Assembly (NCBI RefSeq): GCF_016658545.1
Contig: NZ_JACVZC010000030.1
Coordinates: forward strand, 1 to 51,723
Direction of reading: 5' to 3'
DNA length: 51,723 nt
DNA from: Pseudomonas sp. S37
Lineage (GTDB): Bacteria; Pseudomonadota; Gammaproteobacteria; Pseudomonadales; Pseudomonadaceae
The notes below the pieces were generated by a model. That model was not told the DNA's origin. It saw only the letters and a program-made list of their open reading frames with translations, and made no database searches. The first letter of the stretch is position 1. Every line of letters starts with the position of its first letter. The position numbers and the translations under genes are program-made. Of this stretch, positions 29,374 to 38,697 are shown in pieces.

Positions 29374-30489
29374 TCAATTGCCCAGCAGGTAGCCGCTGCG
29401 GCAAACCTGGTCGCCGGCCACATGGGCGATGACCATCCCGGCAGTGGCCATGCGCCGTACGCTGCGCGCGTACAACAGGCCGGGCTGGCTGTTATGCACG
29501 GCAGTTACCCGGTCGCTGAGCGGGTCGATGACTTCGGCGATCAACTGGCCGGCCTCCAGGCGCTGGCCGGGTTTGGCGTGGTACACCAGCAACCCGCCCA
29601 AGGGGGTCGCCACCGGCTCCACGGCGGCCAGCGGTGTGGCCGGGTAGGGCAAGGCGGGCAAGGCGGGGCTGGTGCCCTCGATAACGCCTGCATGGGTCAG
29701 GAAGTCGAGGATGGCTTGGCAGTCCTTGCTGGCCAGGCCGTGGCTGACGTCGGCCTGGCCGCGTAACTCGACGGTGACCGAGCAGCAGCCCAGCGGGATC
29801 GGGAAGCGCTTGCCAAAACGTTGCTGCAACTGCCACCAGACCAGGCTGAAGCATTCATCGAACGACTGCCCGCCCGAATCGGTGGCAAGCAGGCTGGCCT
29901 GGGCGCCCAGGTAGCGGGCCAGCGGTTCGATCTGTGGCCAGGCGTCTGGCGTGGTGTACAGGTGCTCGACCGCTTCGAAGTCGCAGTGCAGGTCCAGCAC
30001 CAGGTCGGCATCGCAGGCCAGGCGTTGCAAAATCAGGCGTTGGGCCTGCAGCGGCGTGCGTGCCGGGTGCGCGTCCAGCCCCCGGCGCAGGTATTCGCGG
30101 ATCAGGGCAATGTTGTGTACCGGGTCCTGGCTCAGGTGTTCTTCGATCTGGTCGCCAATGCTGTCTGAAAGGTCGACGAAATTGCGGTTGAAGTTCTCGC
30201 CGCTTTGCAGCTCGAAGCGCCCCAGTGGCGCATCCAGCAGCACCTGTTCCAGGCCAACCGGGTTGGCCACGGGTACCAGGATGATCTCGCGCTGCAGGCG
30301 GCCCTGCTGTTCCAGTTCTGCCAGGCGGCGCTTGAGGTGCCAGGCCACCAGCATGCCAGGCAGCTCGTCGGCGTGCAGCGAGGCCTGGATGTAGACCTTG
30401 CCGCCACCGCGGGGGCCGAAGTGGAAACTGTGCAGTTGGCGGGTAATGCCCGGAACGGGTGAGAGCAGGTCGTGGGTTGAATGGTGCAT
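29374..30489 (-). CDS. Succinylglutamate desuccinylase/aspartoacylase-family protein
   Basis: This 371-residue zinc hydrolase of the M14/AstE-ASPA group carries metal ligands H39 and E42 in SLHADELPGM and H168 in LDLHCDFEAVEHLY. The C-terminal part resembles a biotinyl/lipoyl-like barrel (LVYHAKPGQRLEAGQLIAEV). These proteins deacylate amino acids or peptides; the substrate here is unknown. The ATG at 30489 gives a family-like beginning; upstream reading enters a REP element. It sits inside the repair block with no obvious role in it, so it is probably an inserted neighbour. Confidence 0.82.
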   Translation of the reverse strand: MHHSTHDLLSPVPGITRQLHSFHFGPRGGGKVYIQASLHADELPGMLVAWHLKRRLAELEQQGRLQREIILVPVANPVGLEQVLLDAPLGRFELQSGENFNRNFVDLSDSIGDQIEEHLSQDPVHNIALIREYLRRGLDAHPARTPLQAQRLILQRLACDADLVLDLHCDFEAVEHLYTTPDAWPQIEPLARYLGAQASLLATDSGGQSFDECFSLVWWQLQQRFGKRFPIPLGCCSVTVELRGQADVSHGLASKDCQAILDFLTHAGVIEGTSPALPALPYPATPLAAVEPVATPLGGLLVYHAKPGQRLEAGQLIAEVIDPLSDRVTAVHNSQPGLLYARSVRRMATAGMVIAHVAGDQVCRSGYLLGN

Positions 30490-30593
30490 GGTGGTCCTGG
30501 CTGCGTGGCGAAAACGGTCTGCGACACGGGTCGGCACACAGATAGAAGCACAGTTTTTGGTCTTGCGCCTCCATCGGTGTCGCCTTGGCCACC

Positions 30594-30697
30594 GAGTTGG
30601 CTTCTTCGCGGGTAAACCCGCTCCCACAGGGACCACACAGGATTAGGCTTTTGTGCATGACCTGTGGGAGCGGGTTTACCCGCGAAGAAGCCAACTC
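30594..30697. repeat. REP pair with perfect 36-bp arms
   Basis: Arms at 30594-30629 and 30662-30697 are exact reverse complements (gagttggcttcttcgcgggt and onward). This is the longest perfect standard REP arm in the window. It separates the ligase gene from the deacylase gene. Confidence 0.92.
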
Positions 30698-30712
30698 GCT
30701 CCCGAACTTGTC

Positions 30713-32371
30713 TCAGGCCAGCAATGCTTGCAGGGTCGCCAGGTCATCCGCCTCTTCCACCGGTTTGTCCAGCCGCCAGCGCAGCATGCGTGGAAAGCGC
30801 ACGGCAATACCGCTCTTGTGGCGGCGGGACAAAGCGATGCCTTCGAAGCCCAACTCGAACACCAGTGTGGGTGTCACGCTGCGCACCGGGCCAAAGGTTT
30901 CCACAGTAGTCTTGCGGATAATGCCATCGACCTTGCGCATTTCTTCGTCACTGAGCCCGGAATAGGCCTTGGCAAAGGGCACCAGTGCCCGCCCCGGCGT
31001 GCCGGCCGGCGCATCCCACACGGCGAAGGTGTAGTCGCTGTACAGGCTGGCCCGACGGCCGTGGCCGCGTTGGGCATAGATCAGCACGGCATCGACGCTG
31101 AACGGGTCGATCTTCCATTTCCACCAGGTGCCCATGTCCTTGGTGCGGCCCACGCCATACAGGGCTTCGCGCTGCTTCAGCATCAGGCCTTCGACGCCCA
31201 GGCTGCGCGACCGCTCGCGCTGGCGGGCAAGGTCGGCCCAGTTCGGGCCTTCGAGCAGCGGCGAGAGCAGCACCGGGGCCAGCGGGTGCTCATCCACCAG
31301 GCGTTCCAGTTGGCTGCGGCGCTCATGTTGAGGCCGACTGCGCCAGTCCTCGCCTTGCCACTCCAGCAGGTCGTAGGCCTGCAGCACCACCGGCGCATCG
31401 TTCAGCAGCTTTTTGCCCAGCGTTTTGCGCCCGATGCGCTGCTGCAGCAAGGCAAACGGCTGTACGGCCAGTTCAGCCCCCGCATTCCCTGGTTTCCACA
31501 CCAGAATTTCCCCGTCGAGCACCACGCCATCGGGCAACGTCTGCGCCAGGCTGTGCAGTTCGGGGAAACGGTCAGTCACCAGTTCCTCGCCACGCGACCA
31601 CACCCATAGCTGGCCTTCGCGCTTGACCACCTGGGCGCGAATGCCGTCCCACTTCCATTCGATCTGCCAGGCACTTGGCGGCCCGAGCAAGGCATCGAAC
31701 TGCTCGCTTGGCGCCTGCAGCGGGTGGGCCAGGAAGAAGGGGTAGGGCTGGCCGCCACGCTGGCTGTGCTCATCGGCGGACTCCGCGGCGATCAGCTTCT
31801 GGTAGCTGGCGGCCGTGGGGCGATGGCTGATATCGGTGTAGCCGACCAGGCGCTGGGCCACGCGTTTGGCGTCCAGCCCGGCCAGCTGCGCCAAGGCGCG
31901 GGTGACCAGCAATTTGGACACGCCCACGCGAAAGCTGCCGGTGATCAGCTTCAGGCACAGCATCAGGCTGGGCCGGTCCAGCTGTGCCCAGAGCGCTGGC
32001 AGGCGCTGCTGGATCTGCTCGGGCGGCAGCCCGCGCAAGGGCAGCAAGTGTTGTTCAACCCAGGTGGCCAGGCCTTCTTCGCTGCCTTCGGCGTGCCGCG
32101 GCAGCAGCAGCGAAATGGTCTCGGCCAGGTCGCCCACGGCCTGGTAGCTTTCCTCGAACAGCCAGTCCGGCAGGCCGGCCAGGGCCGTGGCCAGTTCGCG
32201 CAAAAGGCGCGTAGGGACCAATTGGCGCGGGCGCCCGCCGGCCAGGAAGTACACCGCCCAGGCGGCATCTTCGGCGGGGGCCGTGCTGAAGTAATCGCGT
32301 AGCGCTTCGAGCTTGGCGTTGCTGGAGGTGGTCGCGTCCAGGCGCAGGTACAACGCGGCGAAAGCTTTCAT
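30713..32371 (-). CDS. ATP-dependent DNA ligase (DNA-damage-response type)
   Basis: This 552-residue ligase has the N-terminal DNA-binding domain of the large bacterial ATP-dependent ligases (residues ~1-200), the adenylation lysine K240 in EWKWDGIRAQVV, motif III-type DGEILVW, motif IV-type EGLMLKQ and motif V WWKWK. It is distinct from LigA (NAD-dependent) and from the small periplasmic type. Its start overlaps the exonuclease stop by four bases (ATGA), so the two are translated together. It is the namesake of the ligase-associated repair set. Confidence 0.93.
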   Translation of the reverse strand: MKAFAALYLRLDATTSSNAKLEALRDYFSTAPAEDAAWAVYFLAGGRPRQLVPTRLLRELATALAGLPDWLFEESYQAVGDLAETISLLLPRHAEGSEEGLATWVEQHLLPLRGLPPEQIQQRLPALWAQLDRPSLMLCLKLITGSFRVGVSKLLVTRALAQLAGLDAKRVAQRLVGYTDISHRPTAASYQKLIAAESADEHSQRGGQPYPFFLAHPLQAPSEQFDALLGPPSAWQIEWKWDGIRAQVVKREGQLWVWSRGEELVTDRFPELHSLAQTLPDGVVLDGEILVWKPGNAGAELAVQPFALLQQRIGRKTLGKKLLNDAPVVLQAYDLLEWQGEDWRSRPQHERRSQLERLVDEHPLAPVLLSPLLEGPNWADLARQRERSRSLGVEGLMLKQREALYGVGRTKDMGTWWKWKIDPFSVDAVLIYAQRGHGRRASLYSDYTFAVWDAPAGTPGRALVPFAKAYSGLSDEEMRKVDGIIRKTTVETFGPVRSVTPTLVFELGFEGIALSRRHKSGIAVRFPRMLRWRLDKPVEEADDLATLQALLA

Positions 32372-33384
32372 GGCGAAGGCTCGGTGTTCGGCACGTCGTC
32401 CTCTTCACCGTACTCGGTGACGAAGGCCCGGGCATCCAGGTCTTGTTCATTGAGGTAGCGCACCAGCACGTTGACCGAGCCATGGGTGACCATCACCCGT
32501 TCGGCGCCGGTCTGGCCGATGGCCCACAGCAAGCCGGGCCAGTCGGCGTGGTCGGAAAGCACGAAGCCCCGGTCCACGCCACGGCGTCGGCGGGTGCCGC
32601 GCAGCAGCATCCAGCCACTGGCAAAGGCATCGCTGTAATCGCCAAAGCGGCGCATCCAGCTACTGCCGCCCGCCGACGGCGGGGCCAGCACCAACGCCTG
32701 GCGCAGCAAGGGGTCATTGCGCGGGATGTCGCCGGCATAGCGGGTTTGCGGCAGGTAGACCCCGGCATCCCGGTAAACCCGGTTAAGCGGCTCGACGGCG
32801 CCGTGCACCAGGATCGGGCCGATGCTGGCGTCCAGCCCGTGCAGAATTCGCTGTGCCTTGCCGAAGGCATAGCAGAATAGCACGCTGGCTTTGCCCTGCT
32901 CGCAGTTGGCCCGCCACCAGGCATTGATGCCGGCGAAGATTTCGCTTTGGCTGGGCCAGCGGTAAATCGGCAGGCCGAAGGTCGATTCGGTAATGAATGT
33001 ATGGCAAGGCACCGGTTCGAAGGGCGTACAGGTGCCATCGGGCTCTACCTTGTAGTCACCAGAGGCGACCCACACTTCACCCTGGTACTCCAGGCGCACC
33101 TGCGCCGAGCCCAGTACATGCCCGGCCGGGTGCAGGCTAAGGGTGACGCCGTGGTGCAGCAGGCGCTCGCCGTAGGGCAGGGTCTGCAAATCGATGTCCT
33201 GGCCCAGGCGGCTGCGCAGGATCCCGGCGCCGGGGCTGGCGGTCAGGTAATGGCCGTTGCCGGTACGCGCGTGGTCGCCGTGGCCATGGGTGATCACGGC
33301 GCGCTCCACGGGCCGCCACGGGTCGATATAGAAATCACCAGGCGGGCAGTACAGGCCTTCGGGGCGGGCGATTACGAGGTCCAT
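32368..33384 (-). CDS. Ligase-associated DNA exonuclease (metallo-beta-lactamase fold)
   Basis: This 338-residue MBL/beta-CASP-like nuclease carries the metal motif THGHGDHA (residues 32-39) and further ligands in HPAGHVLGSAQV and VLSDHADWPGL. It resembles the SNM1-type exonucleases found with bacterial ATP-dependent ligases. As first gene of the unit it is coupled to the ligase through a 4-bp overlap. It would trim ends or remove damaged termini before ligation. Confidence 0.91.
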   Translation of the reverse strand: MDLVIARPEGLYCPPGDFYIDPWRPVERAVITHGHGDHARTGNGHYLTASPGAGILRSRLGQDIDLQTLPYGERLLHHGVTLSLHPAGHVLGSAQVRLEYQGEVWVASGDYKVEPDGTCTPFEPVPCHTFITESTFGLPIYRWPSQSEIFAGINAWWRANCEQGKASVLFCYAFGKAQRILHGLDASIGPILVHGAVEPLNRVYRDAGVYLPQTRYAGDIPRNDPLLRQALVLAPPSAGGSSWMRRFGDYSDAFASGWMLLRGTRRRRGVDRGFVLSDHADWPGLLWAIGQTGAERVMVTHGSVNVLVRYLNEQDLDARAFVTEYGEEDDVPNTEPSP

Positions 33385-33485
33385 GGCACAACGTCTGGCG
33401 GAGGGCTTGTTAGCTCAGAGCGCGGCAGTTGCCAGGAAGTTCGAATCGCTGGAGGCAGCCCTGCGAGGGGCTGCCGGGGCTTGCA

Positions 33486-33824
33486 TCAGGAAATGGCAAT
33501 TTTCCAGCCCGACTGCCTGGCTTCTTCGATGCTCACTTTGGCCAGGCGCGCGATGTTGAGGCGCTTGCCGTTGTGCATCAGGTAGGGGGAGGTGCGCAGG
33601 TAATTCCACGCAGTGGCCGAATCGGACTGCAGGTCTTCGCTGTCGTAGGTCAGTTCCAGGGTGGCTGGCGAAGTAGCGGCAGGTGCGCAGATGTCACCGT
33701 CGCTGATCATGCGGTAATCGGCAGTTTCAGTGCCAACCCAGACCTGCGCGTTGACGGTGGCACCTTCCGGCACTTCGATGCTGGCGGGCCAGGAAATTTC
33801 GATTTTCAGAGTTTCGGTAGCCAT
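33486..33824 (-). CDS. Conserved hypothetical protein
   Basis: I do not recognise this 112-residue soluble protein. The first half is rich in beta-strand-like sequence (IEISWPASIEVPEGATVNAQ), the second contains a helical-looking RLNIARLAKVSIEEARQSGWK segment. The ATG at 33824 has an AAAGGAG ribosome site; no signal peptide is present. It lies between the penicillin-acylase-type gene and the repair operon, with gaps of about 100 bp on both sides. Confidence 0.65.
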   Translation of the reverse strand: MATETLKIEISWPASIEVPEGATVNAQVWVGTETADYRMISDGDICAPAATSPATLELTYDSEDLQSDSATAWNYLRTSPYLMHNGKRLNIARLAKVSIEEARQSGWKIAIS

Positions 33825-33927
33825 GGTAGTGCTCCTTTGTCTTGAGGGTCGCACTCGTCGGGGTGACGAGTGCGGGACGAGGAGCTTATTCAGTGGCCCG
33901 GCCACCCGGCAGAGGGAAGGCCAGCCG

Positions 33928-36369
33928 CTAGCGGCCCGGGGTCAGGGTGAGCCGCTGGTTGCCATACGCGCGCCCAAAGTTCTGCTGTTGCAGCGGCAGG
34001 CTCATGAAGCGGCCTTTGAACCAGGCATCCAGCCCGTCGCTGTAATGCGCGCTGGCCGGGTTGCCGGACTGGCCGCTGCTGGTCAGGACCTGCAGCGGTT
34101 CGGCCTGGCCGAAGTCGACGATCATCCGCGCCGAGGCCGGCAGGTGGGTGTCGAAATTACTGCCCCAGGCGTACGGCGTCAGGGCCAGGGTGGTGAAGTC
34201 GCCACCTGCGGCGAGCGGCGAACGGCTGAGGGCATCGCCCAGGCCATGGTAGGCCGGTGCTGGCCAGCGGTACTGGTGCAGCTTGCCCCACTGCCAGGCG
34301 CGGCGGTCAGCGCCCAGCTGGGCGGTGCCGGCATTCATTGCGCCAGCCAGGCTGCGGGCGAGGATGGCCGGCTTGTCTTCTTTCTGCGGGGTGTTGCGGT
34401 CATCCCAGAACGGGCTGTCATCGCGCCCCAGCAGGTGATCGGCCTGTGCCGAGAACGACAACTGCGCATTGCTGACAAAGGCCTGCCAGGCTGGGCCGGA
34501 CTCCGGGCCCAAGTCATCGAGGAAGGTCTGCCGCGCCACTTCCTGCAGGAACAGCTCGTACAGTGCGGCATCCGCCGACACCGGGCTTAGGCGGCCATCG
34601 AACGCCTTGAGCCGGGCCAGTGCCTCACGGGCCTTGTCGCGCTGTGCGGCTGGCAGGGCATCGATTGCCTGCTGCAGCGGCTGGGCCATGCCGGGGGCGT
34701 CGAACATCTGCTTTAGCTTGTCGGCCAGCAGGGTCACCTGGTCGTTCTGCAGGGCCATCAGGCTGCGGCTGTCATGGCGGCCATTGCCGGCCAGCTGGGC
34801 CAGGCGCTCGGCGCGCTCGGGGTAATACCAGCTGCTGGACAGCTGCATGCCGTAACCACGCGGCTGGCTGCGCTGGTTGGCGTGGCCGATCCAGCCGGCG
34901 GGTGGGTCCTGGTCGTACGGGTGCAGCATCGGGTCGGCATAGCCGTCCCAGTCATAGCGCCCGTCCCAGCCCGGCGAGGGCAGCAGGCCCTGGCCTTCGC
35001 GGCGGTTGGGGTAGCGGCCACTGACTTGCCAGCCGATGTGCTCGGGCTCGGCGAACACGAAATTAAGGGCTGCAGCGGTCACTTCACGGGTGCTGTCGAA
35101 GGCCCGCTCCAGGTTGCTGGCGCGGGTCAGGTCGAACAGTGCATCCAGGCTGCGGTCGCCCTTGAACTGCGGCAGGTTCAGTGCCAGGCCCAGGCTGGCG
35201 TTGTCGGGCTGGGCCAACAGGGTGCCGTGGCGAGTGTCATACATCACTTCACGCAGTGGCCGCTGGCCACGCACGAAGAAGGTTTCGCTACGGGCACGGG
35301 CGGGCAGCCATTTGCCGTCTGCCAGGTAGCTCAGCTGGCTGCCCTGGCGGCGCAGTTGTTCGAGGAACAGGTCCTGATTGTCGGCCATGACCGCGCTGCT
35401 GCTCCAGGCCAGTTTACCGTTGTAGCCGGCCAGCACGATCGGCAGGCCGGGTAATGACAGGCCGGCAACCTGGTACTTGCTGGTATGGATCTGTACCGGG
35501 CTCAGGGCCCAGGCGGCGCGGCTGTCGCTGGCCAGCAGGCTCTTGCCGCTGCGGCTGCGTTGCGGGCCCAGTGCCAGGTTGGCCGAACCCGGGCTGCCGA
35601 GCAGGTTGAGGTCGGCCAGCTTCTGGCTGGCAGCCGCCAGGGCAGGCAGCCCCGGTAACTGGCTGGCCAGGTTCAGGCCCTTGAGCTTGTCCACTTCGCT
35701 TTCAGCCAATGGCTCATCCGGGGCGCCGGGCAGCAGCCAGGCCAGCTTGTCGCTGCCGGCCTTTTGCGCCAGGGTCAGTGCGCTGAGTTCTTCCTGCAGG
35801 TTCACCGACTGGCTGAACGCGTACAGGCAGAAGACCAGCGCCGAGTCTTCAGGCTTCCAGTACTCCGGGCGATAGCCACTGTTGGCCAGGTCGGCTGGCA
35901 ACTTGTCGCGGTAGCGGAACAGGTAGGCGTTGACCCCGCGCGCGTACACTTCAAAGAAGCGCTTGAGCCGTGGCGAGGCGTCGGCGTACTGCTGGGCGGC
36001 ACTCTGCTTGAGGTTGGCGGCACGCATCAGGCGGTCGATGTCCAGCGCTTCGCTGCCGGCCAACTCGGCCAGGCGACCCTGGGCCAGCAGGCGCATGGCC
36101 AGCATCTGCTCGATGCGGTCGCCGGCGTGCACATAGCCCAGGCTGAACAGCGCGTCATGGAAGCTGCTGCTTTCGATCAGCGGTGCCCCCATGGCGTTGC
36201 GCCGTACCGAAACGTTCTGCGCCAGGCCCTTGAGCGGCTGTACGCCGCTGGTCGGTGGCACGCTGTCCTGGTAGCCGCCCGTCTGGCAGCCGGCCAGCCC
36301 GAGCATGCCGAGCAGCGTGGCAGCGGTTACGAACCGCGGGCGGAAGGGAGGAAAGGCGGGGGCGGCCAT
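33928..36369 (-). CDS. Penicillin acylase-family lipoprotein (Ntn hydrolase)
   Basis: This 813-residue protein has a signal peptide with a lipobox LAGC (cysteine 28), so it is a lipoprotein facing the periplasm or outer surface. The fold is that of penicillin/acylhomoserine-lactone acylases: an alpha part, then GSANLALGP at residues 261-269, where S262 would be the autocatalytic nucleophile, followed by [18 protein letters not shown]. The usual SNNW and NDPHL patterns are altered (SANL and SDSRA), so activity and substrate are uncertain. The ATG at 36369 has an AGGAG site. A beta-lactam or quorum-signal substrate should not be assumed. Confidence 0.85.
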   Translation of the reverse strand: MAAPAFPPFRPRFVTAATLLGMLGLAGCQTGGYQDSVPPTSGVQPLKGLAQNVSVRRNAMGAPLIESSSFHDALFSLGYVHAGDRIEQMLAMRLLAQGRLAELAGSEALDIDRLMRAANLKQSAAQQYADASPRLKRFFEVYARGVNAYLFRYRDKLPADLANSGYRPEYWKPEDSALVFCLYAFSQSVNLQEELSALTLAQKAGSDKLAWLLPGAPDEPLAESEVDKLKGLNLASQLPGLPALAAASQKLADLNLLGSPGSANLALGPQRSRSGKSLLASDSRAAWALSPVQIHTSKYQVAGLSLPGLPIVLAGYNGKLAWSSSAVMADNQDLFLEQLRRQGSQLSYLADGKWLPARARSETFFVRGQRPLREVMYDTRHGTLLAQPDNASLGLALNLPQFKGDRSLDALFDLTRASNLERAFDSTREVTAAALNFVFAEPEHIGWQVSGRYPNRREGQGLLPSPGWDGRYDWDGYADPMLHPYDQDPPAGWIGHANQRSQPRGYGMQLSSSWYYPERAERLAQLAGNGRHDSRSLMALQNDQVTLLADKLKQMFDAPGMAQPLQQAIDALPAAQRDKAREALARLKAFDGRLSPVSADAALYELFLQEVARQTFLDDLGPESGPAWQAFVSNAQLSFSAQADHLLGRDDSPFWDDRNTPQKEDKPAILARSLAGAMNAGTAQLGADRRAWQWGKLHQYRWPAPAYHGLGDALSRSPLAAGGDFTTLALTPYAWGSNFDTHLPASARMIVDFGQAEPLQVLTSSGQSGNPASAHYSDGLDAWFKGRFMSLPLQQQNFGRAYGNQRLTLTPGR

Positions 36370-36472
36370 GACAAGGGCTCCTGCAAGGCGAGGCTGGTGT
36401 GGAAAGGCGCTAAGGTAGTAAGCGCGCAGGCGCCATGCAAGGTCCCAGGTCGGTTTATTTACCTGCGGCAGG

Positions 36473-37813
36473 TCAAACGTCGAAATGGTCGGCCAGGGTG
36501 TCGGAAAAATGCGTGCAGTTGATACGAGCGTAGCGCCGGTAGTCACGGGTAACCGCAAATGCAGAACCGGGCATCAGCAGGATCTTGTGTTGCTCCAGTT
36601 TGCGTATCAAGGGGTGCAGGTCGGGCAGGTCCGGGTGGTAGACCCACAGGAACATACCCCCCTGTGGCGCAATCTCGAACTGCCAGCCGCGTTCCAGCAA
36701 CAAGCGCTGGGTCTGCACTTGCTGGCGAATCAGGCGCTGCTGCACATCCTTCATGTGCCGGGCATAGGTGCCATCCGACAATATGGTATTGACGAAGCGC
36801 TCGCAGAACGCCGGGACGGCAACGCACGTCAGCAGTTTCAGGCGGGTCAGCGGTTCGATCAGGTCTTGCGAGCAGGCAATGAACCCCACGCGCAGCGAGG
36901 CCGACAGGCATTTGGAGAAGCTGCCGATGTAGATGACCCGGTCCAGGTTGTCCAGCTCGGCAAAGGTCTGGCGCACGGCCGGGCTGAAGTCGCCATACAC
37001 ATCGTCCTCGACCACGTAGAATTCATGTTCCACCGCCAGGCGCAGCACACTGAAGGCATTGTGCGGGCTGATGTTGCTGCCGGTCGGGTTGTGAAAGGTG
37101 CTGTTGCAGAAGAACGCCCTGACCTTGTGCCTGGCCAGGTAGTTGCGCATTTCTTCCACGTCCGGCCCGTCCTGAGTGCGCCGGATGCCCACCACGTGGC
37201 CACCGGCCAGCTGGATCAGCTTGATCAGGTTGCCATTGCCCGGCTCGTCGACAAACACGTGGTCGCCCGGCTTGATCAGTAACCGTGCAACCAGGTCCAG
37301 GCCTTGGGTGGCGCCCAGCGTGGTCAGCAGCTGGTTGGGGCGGGCTTCAACCCGGGTCAGCCGTTTCATGTGCACACACAGCTGTTTGCGCATGGGCAGA
37401 TAGCCCTGGATATCGCCGTACTCCGCCAGCGAGCTTTGCTCCAGCCGCGCCGTGCGCCGAATCGCCTTGGCCAGTAGTTCGGTGTCGCGCCACGCCGGTG
37501 GCAGCCAGCCACTGCCCAGTTTGGTGTAGTGCTGGCCGCCCTGCAGCAGCCGGAACAGCGGGTCGCCCGCCATGCACTCGGGTTCGTGGATCACGCTTGC
37601 TTGCCGGCTGCGGGTGGCGACGAAGTAGCCGCGCCCGGGTGAAGCTGTCAGCACCCCTTCGCTGACCAGTTGGGCATAGGTCGACACCACGTCGTGGTAA
37701 CTGAAATCGACTGCAGCCGTCAGCTTGCGGATGGAAGGCATGCGTTGCCCAGGCAACCACTCACCTGCATCCAGGCGTTGCTTGAGCAGTTGATGAAGGC
37801 TGCAGGTGCTCAT
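36473..37813 (-). CDS. MocR-type (GntR/aminotransferase) transcriptional regulator
   Basis: This 446-residue regulator fuses a GntR winged helix (about residues 5-67, with [20 protein letters not shown]) to a fold-type-I aminotransferase domain. The PLP lysine is K301 in [10 protein letters not shown], and VEDDVYGDF matches the PLP-ring aspartate region. Such proteins sense PLP-linked amines or amino acids and usually control a divergent operon. Here that operon is SAT-AlaX-MFS-PLP enzyme, starting 180 bp away. The ATG at 37813 is chosen over a TTG four codons upstream; neither has a strong ribosome site. Confidence 0.92.
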   Translation of the reverse strand: MSTCSLHQLLKQRLDAGEWLPGQRMPSIRKLTAAVDFSYHDVVSTYAQLVSEGVLTASPGRGYFVATRSRQASVIHEPECMAGDPLFRLLQGGQHYTKLGSGWLPPAWRDTELLAKAIRRTARLEQSSLAEYGDIQGYLPMRKQLCVHMKRLTRVEARPNQLLTTLGATQGLDLVARLLIKPGDHVFVDEPGNGNLIKLIQLAGGHVVGIRRTQDGPDVEEMRNYLARHKVRAFFCNSTFHNPTGSNISPHNAFSVLRLAVEHEFYVVEDDVYGDFSPAVRQTFAELDNLDRVIYIGSFSKCLSASLRVGFIACSQDLIEPLTRLKLLTCVAVPAFCERFVNTILSDGTYARHMKDVQQRLIRQQVQTQRLLLERGWQFEIAPQGGMFLWVYHPDLPDLHPLIRKLEQHKILLMPGSAFAVTRDYRRYARINCTHFSDTLADHFDV

Positions 37814-37992
37814 GGCAGGTCTCAAACCGTTAGAAAAAAAAGCCTAACAGTTAACGGAAATGCTTGTCGACTGTTCGTTTGCAAATGGCCATTACCTGCC
37901 ACTATCCCCTTGTCGGAACTTTCGGCTGCCAGCAAAGGCAGCACTTTTAGCGTCTGTGCAAACCAGACAACTGGATAACGAGCCCTGCACCT
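37814..37992. promoter_or_regulatory. Divergent control region of the MocR / SAT-AlaX-MFS-PLP module
   Basis: This 179-bp AT-richer region must hold both promoters. Visible elements are a perfect inverted pair tggcaggt (37813-37820) / acctgcca (37894-37901), a direct repeat ttgtcg at 37864 and 37910 (46 bp apart), and a dyad gtctg-tgcaaac-cagac at 37952-37968 just before the first gene of the operon. Related gtttgc occurs inverted at 37877. MocR proteins bind direct or inverted repeats in such regions; which element is the operator is not known. Confidence 0.5.
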
Positions 37993-38697
37993 ATGGACAT
38001 GCAATCAGCCGTCATTGCCAGGCTTCCTGTGCCTGATGAACTGGAGTCATACAAAGTTGTAAAAAACCTTGTGACCTCTGCGTTACTGGAGTGCTGTTCA
38101 ATTGAAGAATTCGAAACGCTGAAAAATACAGATGTCATTGAAAGTGTCACCGGGCAGGCGCATGCCGACTTGCTGGCGTTTGCCACCAAAGACCCGGCGG
38201 CCGGCCGCGACCTGGTATTCATTGCCAGAACTTACACTTCTTATTCGGCGGTTTTGCATTATCGACTTGCCCATTGGGTGTACAGCAATAGTGCTGCGGT
38301 ATACGGGGCCGGCGGCCAATGCCTGGCGGCCATGATTTCCCGGCGCGGGAAGATGCTCTCGGGGGCAGAAATCCATTTCCGCAGCAGCATCGGCGCGCGC
38401 TTCATCATCGATCACGGCATGGGTACCGTCATCGGTGAAACCTCGACCATTGGCGACGACTGCTACGTGCTTGGCGGCGTCACCCTAGGCGCCCGCGGTA
38501 TCAGCGACAACCCGTCGAGTGCCCGGCACCCGACCCTCGGCAACCGCGTACAGATAGGCGCTTTCGCCAGTGTACTGGGTGCAATCCATATCGGTGACGG
38601 CGCCTTTATCGGGCCGGGCTGCATTGTTACCAAAGACGTTCCTGCCGCCGCCAGGGTGCAGGTTAAAACATCATTGCAGGTGGTACTTGAATCATGA
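37993..38697 (+). CDS. Serine O-acetyltransferase-like protein
   Basis: This 234-residue acetyltransferase of the CysE family would turn serine and acetyl-CoA into O-acetylserine. The left-handed beta-helix carries IIDHGMGTVIGET with the D140-H141 pair, and H179 in ARHPTLGNRV, matching the family's catalytic residues; D67 (KDPAAGRD) fits the substrate site. It is shorter than housekeeping CysE (about 270). The first ~150 bases are clearly richer in A/T than neighbouring genes, suggesting transfer. Its stop overlaps the AlaX start by four bases. Genomic context argues for specialised rather than general cysteine synthesis. Confidence 0.88.
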   Translation: MDMQSAVIARLPVPDELESYKVVKNLVTSALLECCSIEEFETLKNTDVIESVTGQAHADLLAFATKDPAAGRDLVFIARTYTSYSAVLHYRLAHWVYSNSAAVYGAGGQCLAAMISRRGKMLSGAEIHFRSSIGARFIIDHGMGTVIGETSTIGDDCYVLGGVTLGARGISDNPSSARHPTLGNRVQIGAFASVLGAIHIGDGAFIGPGCIVTKDVPAAARVQVKTSLQVVLES

